A stretch of 64,000 bases of DNA from Aldehydirespirator sp965204875 (lineage in GTDB: Bacteria; Actinomycetota; Acidimicrobiia; Acidimicrobiales; Aldehydirespiratoraceae), in assembly GCA_965204875.1 (NCBI GenBank), contig OZ242020.1, forward strand, positions 1,984,001 to 2,048,000. Reading direction: 5' to 3'. Below are positions 17,241-27,090 of this stretch, in pieces; position 1 is the first letter of the stretch; every line of letters starts with the position of its first letter. Position numbers and translations under genes: made by a program. The notes beneath the pieces were generated by a model. It worked only from the letters and a program-made list of their open reading frames with translations, searched no databases and was not told where the DNA came from.

Positions 17241-17282
17241 GGTTGGTGCTAGCCAGGGCGTGGTTGGTGCTAGCCGGGGCGT
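17241..17282. repeat. 21-bp tandem duplication across a stop codon
   Basis: GGTTGGTGCTAGCCAGGGCGT at 17241 is repeated at 17262 with one change. The second copy contains the TAG stop of the minus-strand aldolase (17270-17272). It lies in the convergent folD-aldolase gap. Confidence 0.85.
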
Positions 17283-18154
17283 AGGTGGCGTCGTGTCGCC
17301 CAGTTGAACAGGTCCCAGCCGTAACCCTCGACGGCGATGTCGTCGCGGGCGGCGCGTGCGGCCTCCGCCGAGATCGGGATCCCGTGACGGGACTTCATCT
17401 GCACCTCGGCGACCCGTTCCATCAGCAAGAACCAGCCGACGGCGTCGGCCGGGCTCGAGCCGACCGTCAGCAGGCCGTGGTTCGCGAGGATCACCGCCCG
17501 GCGGTCGCCGAGAGCAGCGGCGATGCGCTCGCCGCCGTCACAGGAGCGAACCTGAACCTCCTCGTCGTCGAAGACGGCGTGATCCTCGAAGAACATGGCG
17601 GATTCCTGGGAGACGGGCTCGATCGTGCGCCGTTCCGCAGCGAACGGGGTGCCCCAGGGTGTGTGGATGTGCGCCACGGACACCACGTCCGCACGGGCGG
17701 CGTGGACGGGATGATGGATGTGGTAGGCGGTGTCGTTGATCTGTGCCGGGCGTCCGTCCTGGCACAGGGCGCTGCCGTCGGGGGCGACGAGCACCAAGTC
17801 GTCGGGACGGGCTCGCTCGAACGGCACCCGATGGCGCAGCAGCCACATGTGGTCGGGCCGTGCAGGGTCTCGGCAGGTGATGTGGCCGTCGCCCAGCTCA
17901 CCCCAGCGCAGCGCCCCGAACAGCCGGTACGCGGTAGCCAGGCCGTCCAGTAGCCGGGCCCGCTCTGCGTCGGCATCGGCAAGCACCGGCTCGACCGGCG
18001 CCCAGGCCGACTCCGTGTCCGGGTGCGCCGACTTGGCAGATGCCGGTTCTGCGAGCACGGACTCCATCTGCGCCCGTGCCGGCTCGGCGGGCACGAACTC
18101 TGCTGGCGCCCGCGCCGGCTCTGTCGGCGTCGGAAAGTCCTCCGTGCCGGTCAC
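17270..18154 (-). CDS. Class II aldolase/adducin family protein
   Basis: A zinc-dependent aldolase-type fold. LRWGELGDGHITCRDP, the metal-binding HIHTPWG and AVILANHGLLTVGSS contain the conserved histidines, with INDTAYHIHHPVH between. In this family members act as phosphosugar aldolases, decarboxylases or unassigned enzymes, and the substrate cannot be told. The first 60 residues are a Pro/Ala/Glu-rich stretch with imperfect repeats (PAEPARA, LAEPASA), outside the fold. A later start is possible there. It is convergent with folD. Confidence 0.85.
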   Translation of the reverse strand: MTGTEDFPTPTEPARAPAEFVPAEPARAQMESVLAEPASAKSAHPDTESAWAPVEPVLADADAERARLLDGLATAYRLFGALRWGELGDGHITCRDPARPDHMWLLRHRVPFERARPDDLVLVAPDGSALCQDGRPAQINDTAYHIHHPVHAARADVVSVAHIHTPWGTPFAAERRTIEPVSQESAMFFEDHAVFDDEEVQVRSCDGGERIAAALGDRRAVILANHGLLTVGSSPADAVGWFLLMERVAEVQMKSRHGIPISAEAARAARDDIAVEGYGWDLFNWATRRHLRPG

Positions 18155-18412
18155 AGCCGCATTCTGTCACCTGTCCCGTCCTAGCGCAGCCCCGCAGCCG
18201 TGAGGCCGCCGCCCGGGGACGGCACCGTGGCGGTGGCCTTGCCGGCCTCGGTGGGGTAGGGCCGCTTCCTTCGACGCTCGCTGCGGGTCACCGGGGGTTC
18301 GCAGCGGTGTCACCGGCCGCTCCCGTCCTGCCCGCTTTCTGGGGGTGTTCAGCTTGTCGCCGGTCAGGAGGTTCCCCGGTCATGTCACAGGGTGCAACTA
18401 CTTTCGAGTCCC

Positions 18413-19867
18413 ATGGAATCAACCCTTGCAATCATCCTTCTCGCAGCCGCTCTCGGAGTTCTGGGAGTCCTGGGCGCTCTCGTCGCTGCGGGCTTCGTGT
18501 CCCGGCGGGGACGCAGATCCGGCGAGAGCGGGCATCAGAGCCACATTGCGGTGCTGAGCACCCGCCTCGAGGAGCGCGACCGCCAGACCGTGGCGCTTGA
18601 AGCCGAACTCGAGGAGGCCCGGCGCGAGCGCGAGGAGGCTCTCGGCGACCTGCGCACCGCAGAGGCGGAACTCGCCGCCGAGCGTGCTGCGCACAAGGCT
18701 CGAACCGAGGCGCACGAGGCTCGAACGGAGGAGCTGGCCCGTGCCAGGGCGAGCCTGGACACGGAGTTCAAGGGCCTGGCCGCCAGCGTGCTGCAAGACA
18801 GCACCGACTCGCTGTTGAAGCAGGCCAAGGAGCATTTCGAGAGCCACCGGCGGCTCAGCGACGCCGAGCTCGCCAAGCGCCAGCAGGCCATCGACAGCCT
18901 GGTGCGGCCGATCCAGGCCACGCTCGAGAAGCTCGGTGCCCACACCCGCGACGTCGAGAAGCAGCGGATCGGGGCCTACGAGGGGCTGAGCTCGCAGATC
19001 ACGACGCTGCAGAGAGTGGCGGGGAGCCTCAGCGAGGCGCTGCGCTCACCCAACATCCGGGGCCAGTGGGCCGAGCAGGAACTCGGCAACATCTTGGAAC
19101 TGTCCGGCCTGCAACAGCACATCGACTACGTGCCCCAGCACACGGTGCGCGTCGCCGGGGGGCGGCTCCGGCCCGACGCGGTCGTCAACATCCCCGGGGG
19201 TCTCAAGGTCGTCATCGATGCCAAGGCACCGCTGGAGAACTACCTGAAGGCGCACGAGGCTGGCGACGGCAGCGAGGAGAGCACCCTGATGTCCCGGCAC
19301 GCGGAGGCGGTCTCGAAGCACGCCTCGGAGTTGGGCAAGCGGGAGTACGCCGCCGCGGTCGCCGGCTCGCCGGACTTCGTGCTCATGTTCGTGCCGGCCG
19401 ACCCGATCCTCGACGCGGCCATGAAGGTGCAGCCGACCCTGTGGGAGCAGGCCTGGCAGCAGCACAGGGTGTTGATCGCGACACCCGGACTGCTCCTCGC
19501 GTTCCTGCGCACCGTCGCGCTTGCCTGGCAGCAGCAGGACATGCAGGAGAACGCGCAGGAGATCGCCGGCCTCGGCAAGGAGTTGTACGACCGCCTGAGG
19601 GTCTTCGCCGACCACATGGAGGACATGGGCGTCGGCCTGGGCAAGGCGTTGGCCGCCTACAACCGCGGCGTGGGCTCGCTCGAGGGCCGCGTGCTGACGC
19701 AGGCACGGCGCTTCGAGGATCTGGCCGCAGTGGCCGGCACCAAGATCACTCCCAGACTCGCCCCGGTCGAGGACGTGGTACGTCCGATGAGCCCCGCGCC
19801 TGCCCGGGTGGTGCCGGGCAGCGTCCTGAGTGCGGACAGCGGTCGGCCGGAGAGTCTGAGCGCTTAG
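18413..19867 (+). CDS. rmuC: RmuC family DNA recombination protein
   Basis: A 484-residue protein with an N-terminal membrane helix (LAIILLAAALGVLGVLGALVA), a long coiled coil (about 40-190), then the RmuC nuclease-like domain with RGQWAEQELGNILELSGL, LRPDAVVNIPGG, VVIDAKAPLENY and FVLMFVPADPILDAAM. The family limits recombination at inverted repeats, probably as a PD-(D/E)XK-like nuclease. A KARTEAHEARTEE micro-repeat lies in the coiled coil. ATG 18413 gives the membrane helix directly after the start. Confidence 0.92.
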   Translation: MESTLAIILLAAALGVLGVLGALVAAGFVSRRGRRSGESGHQSHIAVLSTRLEERDRQTVALEAELEEARREREEALGDLRTAEAELAAERAAHKARTEAHEARTEELARARASLDTEFKGLAASVLQDSTDSLLKQAKEHFESHRRLSDAELAKRQQAIDSLVRPIQATLEKLGAHTRDVEKQRIGAYEGLSSQITTLQRVAGSLSEALRSPNIRGQWAEQELGNILELSGLQQHIDYVPQHTVRVAGGRLRPDAVVNIPGGLKVVIDAKAPLENYLKAHEAGDGSEESTLMSRHAEAVSKHASELGKREYAAAVAGSPDFVLMFVPADPILDAAMKVQPTLWEQAWQQHRVLIATPGLLLAFLRTVALAWQQQDMQENAQEIAGLGKELYDRLRVFADHMEDMGVGLGKALAAYNRGVGSLEGRVLTQARRFEDLAAVAGTKITPRLAPVEDVVRPMSPAPARVVPGSVLSADSGRPESLSA

Positions 19868-20372
19868 ACGGCTGAGCGAGGCACCTCGGGCGGCGCTGTT
19901 CGTTGACAGGGGGTGGTGCCTCGGCGGCGTCGGTTCGCAAGTGCCTGAGCGCGCCGCGGCCGGTGCCGGACGGCTTCGGCCGGCGAGGGTGAGCGGGCGG
20001 CGGCCGGGGCGGAACGGCTTCGGCCGTGCGATGGCGACCGGGCGGCCACTCGCGCTGGTGCTGTGGCGGTGTGGCGTGCTTGCCGAGCGAGGGCCCGGTT
20101 CGGTAGCCTCTCGATATGGCTGGAGTTCCCATAGGCGGTACGAGAGTCCGGGCTGGGCGATCTGCGCCTCTACAACGCTGGCTCGTCGCGACATCGCCGG
20201 AGTTCCCGTTGTCGGTACGAGCGGGGGCGGTTGGCCGGCCTGCGTGTCTTGCTGGTCCGGGCGGAGCGCGGTCCCTCGTTGCAAGCGGGAGTAGTCGGCT
20301 TGGCTGGGGTAGTGCAGTTAATTCCTCTGATGAGAACAGCACGTTTGAGGCCGGGCTGTGGAGCGTTCGGCT
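19868..20372. other. Gene-free 505 bp with internal direct repeats
   Basis: No supported gene. Two related stretches, GACGGCTTCGGCCG (from about 19969) and AACGGCTTCGGCCG (about 20011), follow each other. A second pair, GGAGTTCCCATAGGCGGTACGAG (about 20122) and its variant GGAGTTCCCGTTGTCGGTACGAG (about 20199), has a 77-bp period. A promoter for the large secreted protein is expected here but none is clear. Confidence 0.6.
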
Positions 20373-23300
20373 ATGAGGGGTGCGGCTGTGGGGCGTAGTG
20401 TTCGTTGGTCGGCTGTGCTGGCGGTTTTCTCGCTGGTTGTTGGTGGTCTTGGTTTTGGGGGTGTGTCTGGGGTGGCGGCTGCGGAGGGGGTCGACGCCGG
20501 GGTTGTGCCGGTGGTTGATGCGCCGATTGTTGTGTCGGCTGTGCCGGGTGGTGATGGGGCGGTGTTGTCGTGGTCGCGGGGGGTTGCGCCGGAGGGGGCG
20601 GCGGATTGTCCGACGTCGCGGTATGCGGTGAAGGTGTTGACCGATGCTCGTGACACTGCTTTTGAGCGTAAGGTCGCTTTTCCGGGCAGTGATGTGAGGG
20701 TGGACGGCCTTGATTCGTTGACTGGCTATTATGTGCAGATTTATGCTTTTTCGGTGAGTTGCAACAAGTGGTCGAACAAGAGTGGTCATACCTATTTCAC
20801 GACGACCGCACCGACCACTACAACGACTACCACCACAACTACCACGACTACTACTACGACGACCACTACTACGACTTCCACGACCACGACGACTACGACG
20901 ACGGTTCCTGCTACGACGACTACGACCACCACCACAACTACGAGCACGACCACGACGGTTCCGACTACTACGACTGTTGCGCCTGTTGGTGCTGTGTCGG
21001 TGGATGCGCCGGTTGTTGTGAGTGTGGTGCCTGGGGTTGGTGGTGCCTCGGTTTCTTGGGTGCGTGGTGAGGTGTCTGGGGTTGATTCGGGTTGTGTTAC
21101 GTCGGATTATTGGGTTTGGGTTTGTGACGGTGCTGGTGAGATGGTTGTTGTGAAGGGTGTGGCGTTTCCTGCCAGTGGTCTGTTGTTGGACGGCCTGGAG
21201 CCGTTGACTGGTTATACGGTTGATGTGTATGCGTATTCGAGTGCGTGTGTGAGTTATTCGCCGGGTGGGGCGGAGGTTCGTTTCACGACTTTGGGGTCTG
21301 CTGATTCTCTGGCTCGCTCTGATTCCCCTCCTACCAGCACGACCACCTCCACGACGACTACTACGACTTCCACGACCACCTCAACGACGACTACTACGAC
21401 CTCTACGACCACCTCCACGACGACTACTACTACTTCTACGACGACGACGACGGTGCCGGTGTTGGTTTCGGTGGCTGATGCGAGTGTGGTTGAGGGTGAT
21501 CTGGGGTTGCGGGATCTGGTGTTTGAGGTGGTGTTGGATGGTTCGCCGAGTGAGGATGTGAGTGTGGTTGTCTCGGCGGTGTCGCCGGCTGGTAGCACGG
21601 CTAAGCGCAAGCGGGGCGCGAGCCGTGATTTTGTGGGGTTCTCTGGCAGGCGGGTGACGTTCGAGGCGGGCGCTTCGGGGGACGCGTTGACGCAGACGGT
21701 TGCTGTGGAAGTGGTTGGTGATCTGACGGTGGAGTCTGATGAGACGCTGGTTTTGCGTGTGAAGGATTTGCGGTCTGCTGATCGGCGTGTGCGTTTGGCC
21801 GGCGGGGGCCACAAGATCGAGGCCACTGGCACGATCGTCGACGACGACCTGGGTGCTGTGTCGGGTTCGGTGGTGGTGGCTGTTTCTGGGGGCGAGTCGC
21901 ACACCTGCGCGTTGCGCAACGGCGGCGCTGTGCAATGTTGGGGTGCCGCGGGCATGACCGCCGCGCCCGCAGGGGTGTTCGCAGCGGTGGATGCGGGCAG
22001 TTATCACACCTGCGCGATCCGTTCTGGTGATGGTGGTGTGGCGTGCTGGGGTTATGACATGTTCGGGGAGGTGACCCCGCCCGCGGGGGCGTTCGCGTCG
22101 GTGTCAGCGGGCAACGGGGGCAGCTGCGGGATACGCGGTGACGGCGGGCTGGTGTGCTGGGGCGGCACCGATCATGTCAGCGCGCCGGGGGATTCGTTCA
22201 GGGCGGTGTCGGTGGGTGGTTTGCATGTCTGTGCAATCCGCAGCAGCAGCGGCACCCTGGCCTGCTGGGATTCTGAGGGATTGATCGATGTGCCCGCAGG
22301 TGTTTTCAGGGCTGTGTCGGTGGGGGGTCAGCACATCTGCGCGATCCGCAACGTTGGCAGTCTGGTGTGCTGGGACGACGGCGGCTCTGTCGACGCGCCG
22401 GCGGGCAGGTTCACTGCGGTCGCGGTCGGGGCTTCGGTCGGGGTCGGGGACAGTCACGCCTGCGCCATCCGCGGTGATCTGACGCTGGTCTGCTGGGGCG
22501 ATGACACGCATCAGCAGGCCACGCCACCGTCTGGTGCGTTCAAGGCTGTCACGGCCGGCACCAACCACGCCTGCGCTGTCCGCACCGGCAACACCGTCGC
22601 CTGCTGGGGCGACAACACCCAAGGACAAACCACACCCACAACCACCACCACAACAACTACAACCACAACAACCACGACCACAACGACGACCACGACCACG
22701 ACCACGACCACGACTACGACCACGTTGCCGCCCACAACGACTACGACAACGACTTTGCCGCCTACTACGACCACTACGACAACCACCACGTTGCCGCCCA
22801 CGACAACGACGACGACAACGACGACTACGACCACTACGACAACCACCACGTTGCCGCCCACGACGACCACCGCGGCCGTGGATCCGTTGGCCGGCGAAAC
22901 CTATAAGGCCGTTACCATTAGTCGTTATGTGCCTGGTGATGAGTTGTCAGCGAGTGTCGTATGTGCCATCCGCGCCGATGGCACGCTCGCCTGTTGGGGA
23001 GACGGTGCCTTCGGGTTGTCGGATCCGCCGTCAGGCACCTTCAAAGCTGTTTCTGGCGGTGGTGGCTTCGTATGCGGGATTCGCACCAATGACACGATCA
23101 TCTGTTGGGGAGACAACCGACTCGGGCAGACTGACGCACCGTCAGGCAAGTTCAAGGCCGTTTCGGCGGGTGACTACCATACTTGTGCGGTTCGCACAAA
23201 TGGCACAATGGCGTGTTGGGGCAACAATCGGTACAATCAGATCAGCAGCAAACCTTCTGGAACCTTCAAGTCGGTCGCTTCCGGCGGCTATCAGAATTGT

Positions 23301-24284
23301 GCGATTCGCAGCACCGGTCTCCCGCACTGTTGGGGCAGATCTGACCGTTCATTCATCTGGGTGTATAACGTGATATGGCGATATGATATGACTGCTATAT
23401 CCGTGGGAGAGCTACATACCTGCGCGATCCGCAGCAACAAAGCGCTGCGTTGCGCTGGCTCCAAATATTATTCCGCGGGCAGCCCGTCCGGCCAGTTCAA
23501 GGCTGTGTCAGCAGGTTACTCGCATACTTGTGCGATTCGTACCGACGACACGCTTCACTGCTGGGCGAACGACGTCGCGAGGCAGATAGACACACCGAAG
23601 GGCACGTTCAAGGCAGTGTCAGCAGGCGACGGTCGATCCTGCGCCATCCGCAGCGACGACACCCTGCATTGCTGGCACAATATATTCTCGCCGGTCATAG
23701 ACCCTCCGACCCCGACACCCACCACTACGACGACCATTCCTCCGGGCAATCCGGCCGCAGACTTCACGATCACGTCCAAGGGCGCGACAACAGATGCTGA
23801 GTTCACATCCGACCGGAGCTTCGTGTCCGCTGAGTTCGGTGATCGTGTGACCATCACGCTGCAGCTCAAAGATGCTAATGGTGCTGACACCACAGCCGGG
23901 GTTGACGGCACCAATCCTGCCGTTTTCGGTCTGTGGATGTCCTCCGTAACGGGACATCCGGTTAGAGTTCGTCCGGGCAACAGAGGTACGGTTGCGGTTA
24001 CGTGGCGCGGTGATGGAAAGTTCCTATCGAGGCAAAGCTTTGAGAGGGCAACCAACCCGGATGGCAGCATCAGCTTTACGTTGAGAATGCTAGATCCCGA
24101 CACGTCGAAATCTGGCACTAAGGCCAGCTTGGTTTTCGTGGTGCGAGCATTCAACAATGCGCCTGGTACTAGCAACGACCTCTCGGCTCTCAAAGTCAAG
24201 ACCGGTCACATCAGGTTCACGGAGCCCACTACGACGACGTCGGGGGCCGCAACGGGCAACAGTCTTGTAACGACAACCGGCTAG
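20373..24284 (+). CDS. Large secreted FN3/Calx-beta/7+7-repeat RCC1-like protein
   Basis: A 1303-residue exported protein. After a signal peptide (WSAVLAVFSLVVGGLGFG) come an FN3-like domain (about 45-140), Thr linker, second FN3-like domain (205-305), Thr linker, Calx-beta-like domain (365-490, VSVADASVVEGD to GTIVDDD), seven CAIR...CWG repeats (about 500-745), an ~80-residue Thr linker (753-834), seven more repeats (835-1105) and a C-terminal beta-rich domain. Two sets of seven fit two seven-bladed propellers. ATG 20373 has GGAG nine bases upstream. Base composition shifts along the gene: T/G-rich third positions before 21.85 kb, high GC to 22.9 kb, clearly lower GC after, so it looks mosaic. 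No homopolymer switch is seen. Probably adhesion or ligand binding. Confidence 0.85.
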   Translation: MRGAAVGRSVRWSAVLAVFSLVVGGLGFGGVSGVAAAEGVDAGVVPVVDAPIVVSAVPGGDGAVLSWSRGVAPEGAADCPTSRYAVKVLTDARDTAFERKVAFPGSDVRVDGLDSLTGYYVQIYAFSVSCNKWSNKSGHTYFTTTAPTTTTTTTTTTTTTTTTTTTTTSTTTTTTTTVPATTTTTTTTTTSTTTTVPTTTTVAPVGAVSVDAPVVVSVVPGVGGASVSWVRGEVSGVDSGCVTSDYWVWVCDGAGEMVVVKGVAFPASGLLLDGLEPLTGYTVDVYAYSSACVSYSPGGAEVRFTTLGSADSLARSDSPPTSTTTSTTTTTTSTTTSTTTTTTSTTTSTTTTTTSTTTTTVPVLVSVADASVVEGDLGLRDLVFEVVLDGSPSEDVSVVVSAVSPAGSTAKRKRGASRDFVGFSGRRVTFEAGASGDALTQTVAVEVVGDLTVESDETLVLRVKDLRSADRRVRLAGGGHKIEATGTIVDDDLGAVSGSVVVAVSGGESHTCALRNGGAVQCWGAAGMTAAPAGVFAAVDAGSYHTCAIRSGDGGVACWGYDMFGEVTPPAGAFASVSAGNGGSCGIRGDGGLVCWGGTDHVSAPGDSFRAVSVGGLHVCAIRSSSGTLACWDSEGLIDVPAGVFRAVSVGGQHICAIRNVGSLVCWDDGGSVDAPAGRFTAVAVGASVGVGDSHACAIRGDLTLVCWGDDTHQQATPPSGAFKAVTAGTNHACAVRTGNTVACWGDNTQGQTTPTTTTTTTTTTTTTTTTTTTTTTTTTTTTTLPPTTTTTTTLPPTTTTTTTTTLPPTTTTTTTTTTTTTTTTTLPPTTTTAAVDPLAGETYKAVTISRYVPGDELSASVVCAIRADGTLACWGDGAFGLSDPPSGTFKAVSGGGGFVCGIRTNDTIICWGDNRLGQTDAPSGKFKAVSAGDYHTCAVRTNGTMACWGNNRYNQISSKPSGTFKSVASGGYQNCAIRSTGLPHCWGRSDRSFIWVYNVIWRYDMTAISVGELHTCAIRSNKALRCAGSKYYSAGSPSGQFKAVSAGYSHTCAIRTDDTLHCWANDVARQIDTPKGTFKAVSAGDGRSCAIRSDDTLHCWHNIFSPVIDPPTPTPTTTTTIPPGNPAADFTITSKGATTDAEFTSDRSFVSAEFGDRVTITLQLKDANGADTTAGVDGTNPAVFGLWMSSVTGHPVRVRPGNRGTVAVTWRGDGKFLSRQSFERATNPDGSISFTLRMLDPDTSKSGTKASLVFVVRAFNNAPGTSNDLSALKVKTGHIRFTEPTTTTSGAATGNSLVTTTG

Positions 24285-24336
24285 AGCTGACACCGGCCAC
24301 ATACGCCAATACCGGACCCTTCCAGCTAGGGGGGCT

Positions 24337-24354
24337 CGGCACGGCGGCGTGCCG
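24337..24354. terminator. GC hairpin between convergent genes
   Basis: CGGCACG-GCGG-CGTGCCG is a perfect 7-bp stem with a 4-base loop, in the 79-bp gap between two convergent stops (24284 and 24364). There is no T-run, so terminator function is inferred from position. Confidence 0.5.
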
Positions 24355-24363
24355 GCCGGCGGT

Positions 24364-25260
24364 TCAGGTTGAGCTGCGGTGCGACTCCTGCCAGGCCGCG
24401 GTGCCGGCCACCTGGTTGAAGGTGAACACGTGCAGTCCCTCGATCCGCAACTCCGCGGCGCAGGGACTAAGCGCCAGCAGCAGGTGGTCGGGGTCATAGC
24501 TCGGCGAGGTCATGAGCTTGGCGATGGCTGCCCGGTTCTTGCGCAGGTAGCGCAGCGACGGTCCCACCCCCAGCCGCGCGCCCATCGTCAGCAGTTTGGC
24601 GCGGTCGACCAGACCGGCCACACCGAGGTGCACCGGCAAGGTCAGCCCGCTCGCCCGCTCGGCCCGCAGCCAGCTCTCGATGCGTGCGGGATCGAAGCAC
24701 ATCTGCGTGCTGCAGTAGCCGTCGATCCCGGCGGAGGCCAGCAGCTCCTGCTTGTCGTGCAGCGCCTCGTGCAGCGCCCCCTCGGCGATCAGCGGATGGC
24801 CGTGGGGGTAGGCGGTCACCCCGACGGTGCGCAGCCCGTGGTCGTGCTCCAGCAGGTCGCGCAGCAACGATGCCGCGTCGGCATAGGCGCCGGGCGACTC
24901 CACGTCCCCGCCGACCAGGAACATCGTCTCCAGCCCCGACGACCGCAGCCAAGCGGCCAGATCCGACACCCGCCGGCGGTCGGGCACCAGGCGCGCCGAG
25001 ATGTGCGGGATCGCCACATGGCCGAGCGCCGACACCCGCTCGGTGATCTCACAGGTGGCGTCCTGCCCCTTCACCGGCGAGGCGGTCACCGAGACCCGGG
25101 ACCCGGCGGGCAGCGCCTCCAGCGCCGCGTCGAGGCTCTTGAGCGGGATCACCTCGAAGGTCAGGTTCTCGATCAGCGCGAGCCGCCGCGACCGCGCCTC
25201 GGCACCCTCGGCACTCGCCGGCGCGCTCCGAAACCTCCGCAGCATCTGCGGCATCTTCAA
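24364..25260 (-). CDS. Methylenetetrahydrofolate reductase-like protein
   Basis: A 298-residue TIM-barrel protein of the methylene-THF reductase family. FEVIPLKSLDAAL, SVTASPVKGQDATCE, VAIPHISARLVPDRRR, FLVGGDVESPGAY, VGVTAYPHGHPLI, DGYCSTQMCFDP and PVHLGVAGLVDRAKLL correspond to MetF segments. Canonical MetF reduces 5,10-methylene-THF to 5-methyl-THF with FAD. This copy is divergent, and such forms sit in methylated-amine clusters, so direction and acceptor are uncertain. It is 126 bp downstream of fhs on the same strand. Confidence 0.85.
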   Translation of the reverse strand: MKMPQMLRRFRSAPASAEGAEARSRRLALIENLTFEVIPLKSLDAALEALPAGSRVSVTASPVKGQDATCEITERVSALGHVAIPHISARLVPDRRRVSDLAAWLRSSGLETMFLVGGDVESPGAYADAASLLRDLLEHDHGLRTVGVTAYPHGHPLIAEGALHEALHDKQELLASAGIDGYCSTQMCFDPARIESWLRAERASGLTLPVHLGVAGLVDRAKLLTMGARLGVGPSLRYLRKNRAAIAKLMTSPSYDPDHLLLALSPCAAELRIEGLHVFTFNQVAGTAAWQESHRSST

Positions 25261-25386
25261 CGGCCTCCGCTCACTCAGCCGGATCCGGCGGCGTTGTCGC
25301 CAGGGTCCGCCCGCACTGCCCGCTTGTGTGCATCGTCTTGTTGACCGTGCGTCCTGCTTGTGTGCATCGTCGAGCGCGGCCGCAAA

Positions 25387-27090
25387 TCAGCTGAGGCCGA
25401 CGATGTTGCCGCCGGAGTCGATGTCGATGCCCATGGCGGCGGGCTTCCTGCCCAGGCCGGGCATGGTGCGCATGTCGCCGCAGATGGGGTACACGAAGCC
25501 GGCGCCCACCGACGCCCGCACCTCGCGCACCGGCAGCGTCCAGCCCGTCGGCGCGCCCTTCAGCGACGGGTCCGACGATATCGACAGGTGCGTCTTGGCG
25601 ATGCACACGGGCAGCTTCCCGAAACCCGCCGCGGTGTAGGTGGCGAGCTGCTTCTCGGCGGTGGCCGAGTACTCCACGCCCTGCGCGCCGTAGACCCGCT
25701 TGGCGACCGTCTCGATCTTCTCCTTCAGCGAAGCCTCGTCGGGGTACAGCACGCAGAACTCGCTCGGCTCCTCGGCCGCCTCGGCGACGGCCTCGGCCAG
25801 CTCCGCGGCGCCGGAGCCCCCGTCGGCGAAGTGGGTCGTCACGGCGGAGCGGGCGTCGTACTCGGCGGCTATCTCGCCGATGGCGGCGATGTCGGCCGCG
25901 TGGTCGCCGGGGAACACGTTGATGGCCACCACGGGCGTGCAGCCGTGGATGCGCATGTTCTCGAGCTGCTTGCGCAGGTTGTCGCCCCCGGAGTGGACCT
26001 CGTCGGGGTTCTCGGCCAGCAGCGCCTCCGGCAGCGGGCGACCGGCCACGATCCGGTGCCGGCCCGAGTGGGCCTTCAGGCCCCGCACGGTGGCCACCAG
26101 CACGGCGGCGTCGGGGGCCAGCCCCGAGTAGCGGCACTTGATGTTGAAGAACCGCTCGGCGCCCATGTCCGCGCCGAAGCCGGCCTCGGTCAGCAGGAAG
26201 TCCGACGTGCGGATGCCCACCTGGTCGGCCACGATCGAGGAGTTGCCCGTGGCGATGTTGCCGAAAGGCCCGGTGTGCACCAGCGCCGGCGTGTTCTCCA
26301 GCGTCTGCATGAGGTTGGGCTTGATGGCCTCGCGCAGGATCACGGCCATCGACCCGGCCGCGCCGATCTCCTCGGCGGTCACGGGCGTGCCCGCGGAGGT
26401 GTAGCCGACGACGATGCGTCCCAGGCGCCCGCGCAGGTCGCCCAGCCCGGTGCACAGCGCCAGCGCGGCCATGACCTCCGAGGCCGCGGTGATGTCGAAG
26501 CCGGACTCCCGCGGCACGCCGTCGAGCCGGCCTCCCAGCCCGATGGTGACGTTGCGCAGCGCCCGGTCGTTCACGTCGAGCACGCGGCGCCAGGTGATGT
26601 TGTGTATGTCGAGGCCGAGCTCGTTGCCGTGGTAGAGGTGGGCGTCCACCATGGCCGAGCACAGGTTGTGTGCCGCGGTCACGGCGTGCATGTCGCCGGT
26701 GAGGTGCAGGTTGAACAGGTCCATGGGCACCACCTGGCTGTAGCCGCCGCCGGCGGCGCCCCCCTTGATCCCGAAGGTCGGGCCCATCGACGGCTGGCGG
26801 ATGGCGATGGTGGCGCTGCGACCGATGTGGGCGAAGGCCTGGCCCAGCCCGACGGTGGTGGTGGTCTTGCCCTCACCGAGCGGCGTCGGCGTGATGGCCG
26901 AGACGACCACGTAGCGCGCCCTGGGCCTGCCCGCTGCGGCCATGGCCTCCACGGCGTCGAGGCTCACCTTCGCGGCGCCCGTGCCGTAGGGCTCGAGCAG
27001 GTCCGGCGGGATCCCCGCGGCGGCGGCGATCTCCGCCAGAGGTTTCAGCTGGGCTCCGGAGGCGATCTCCAGGTCGGACGGAAACGGCAT
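25387..27090 (-). CDS. fhs: Formate--tetrahydrofolate ligase
   Basis: ATP-dependent interconversion of formate + THF and 10-formyl-THF. At 567 residues it has normal length. The P-loop TPTPLGEGKTTTTVGL is at about 67-82, and RQPSMGPTFGIKGGAAGGGYSQV plus DLFNLHLTGD are family-specific. I chose ATG 27090 (MPFPSDLEIASG), preceded by GAAAGGAA, over a far upstream in-frame ATG at 27300 that lacks homologue support. With folD, the MetF-like protein and formate dehydrogenase it ties the folate pool to formate. Confidence 0.96.
   Translation of the reverse strand: MPFPSDLEIASGAQLKPLAEIAAAAGIPPDLLEPYGTGAAKVSLDAVEAMAAAGRPRARYVVVSAITPTPLGEGKTTTTVGLGQAFAHIGRSATIAIRQPSMGPTFGIKGGAAGGGYSQVVPMDLFNLHLTGDMHAVTAAHNLCSAMVDAHLYHGNELGLDIHNITWRRVLDVNDRALRNVTIGLGGRLDGVPRESGFDITAASEVMAALALCTGLGDLRGRLGRIVVGYTSAGTPVTAEEIGAAGSMAVILREAIKPNLMQTLENTPALVHTGPFGNIATGNSSIVADQVGIRTSDFLLTEAGFGADMGAERFFNIKCRYSGLAPDAAVLVATVRGLKAHSGRHRIVAGRPLPEALLAENPDEVHSGGDNLRKQLENMRIHGCTPVVAINVFPGDHAADIAAIGEIAAEYDARSAVTTHFADGGSGAAELAEAVAEAAEEPSEFCVLYPDEASLKEKIETVAKRVYGAQGVEYSATAEKQLATYTAAGFGKLPVCIAKTHLSISSDPSLKGAPTGWTLPVREVRASVGAGFVYPICGDMRTMPGLGRKPAAMGIDIDSGGNIVGLS

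Noticed and set aside
22511..22870. Minus-strand poly-valine protein
   Set aside because: Antisense of the ACN-repeat Thr linker of the secreted protein.
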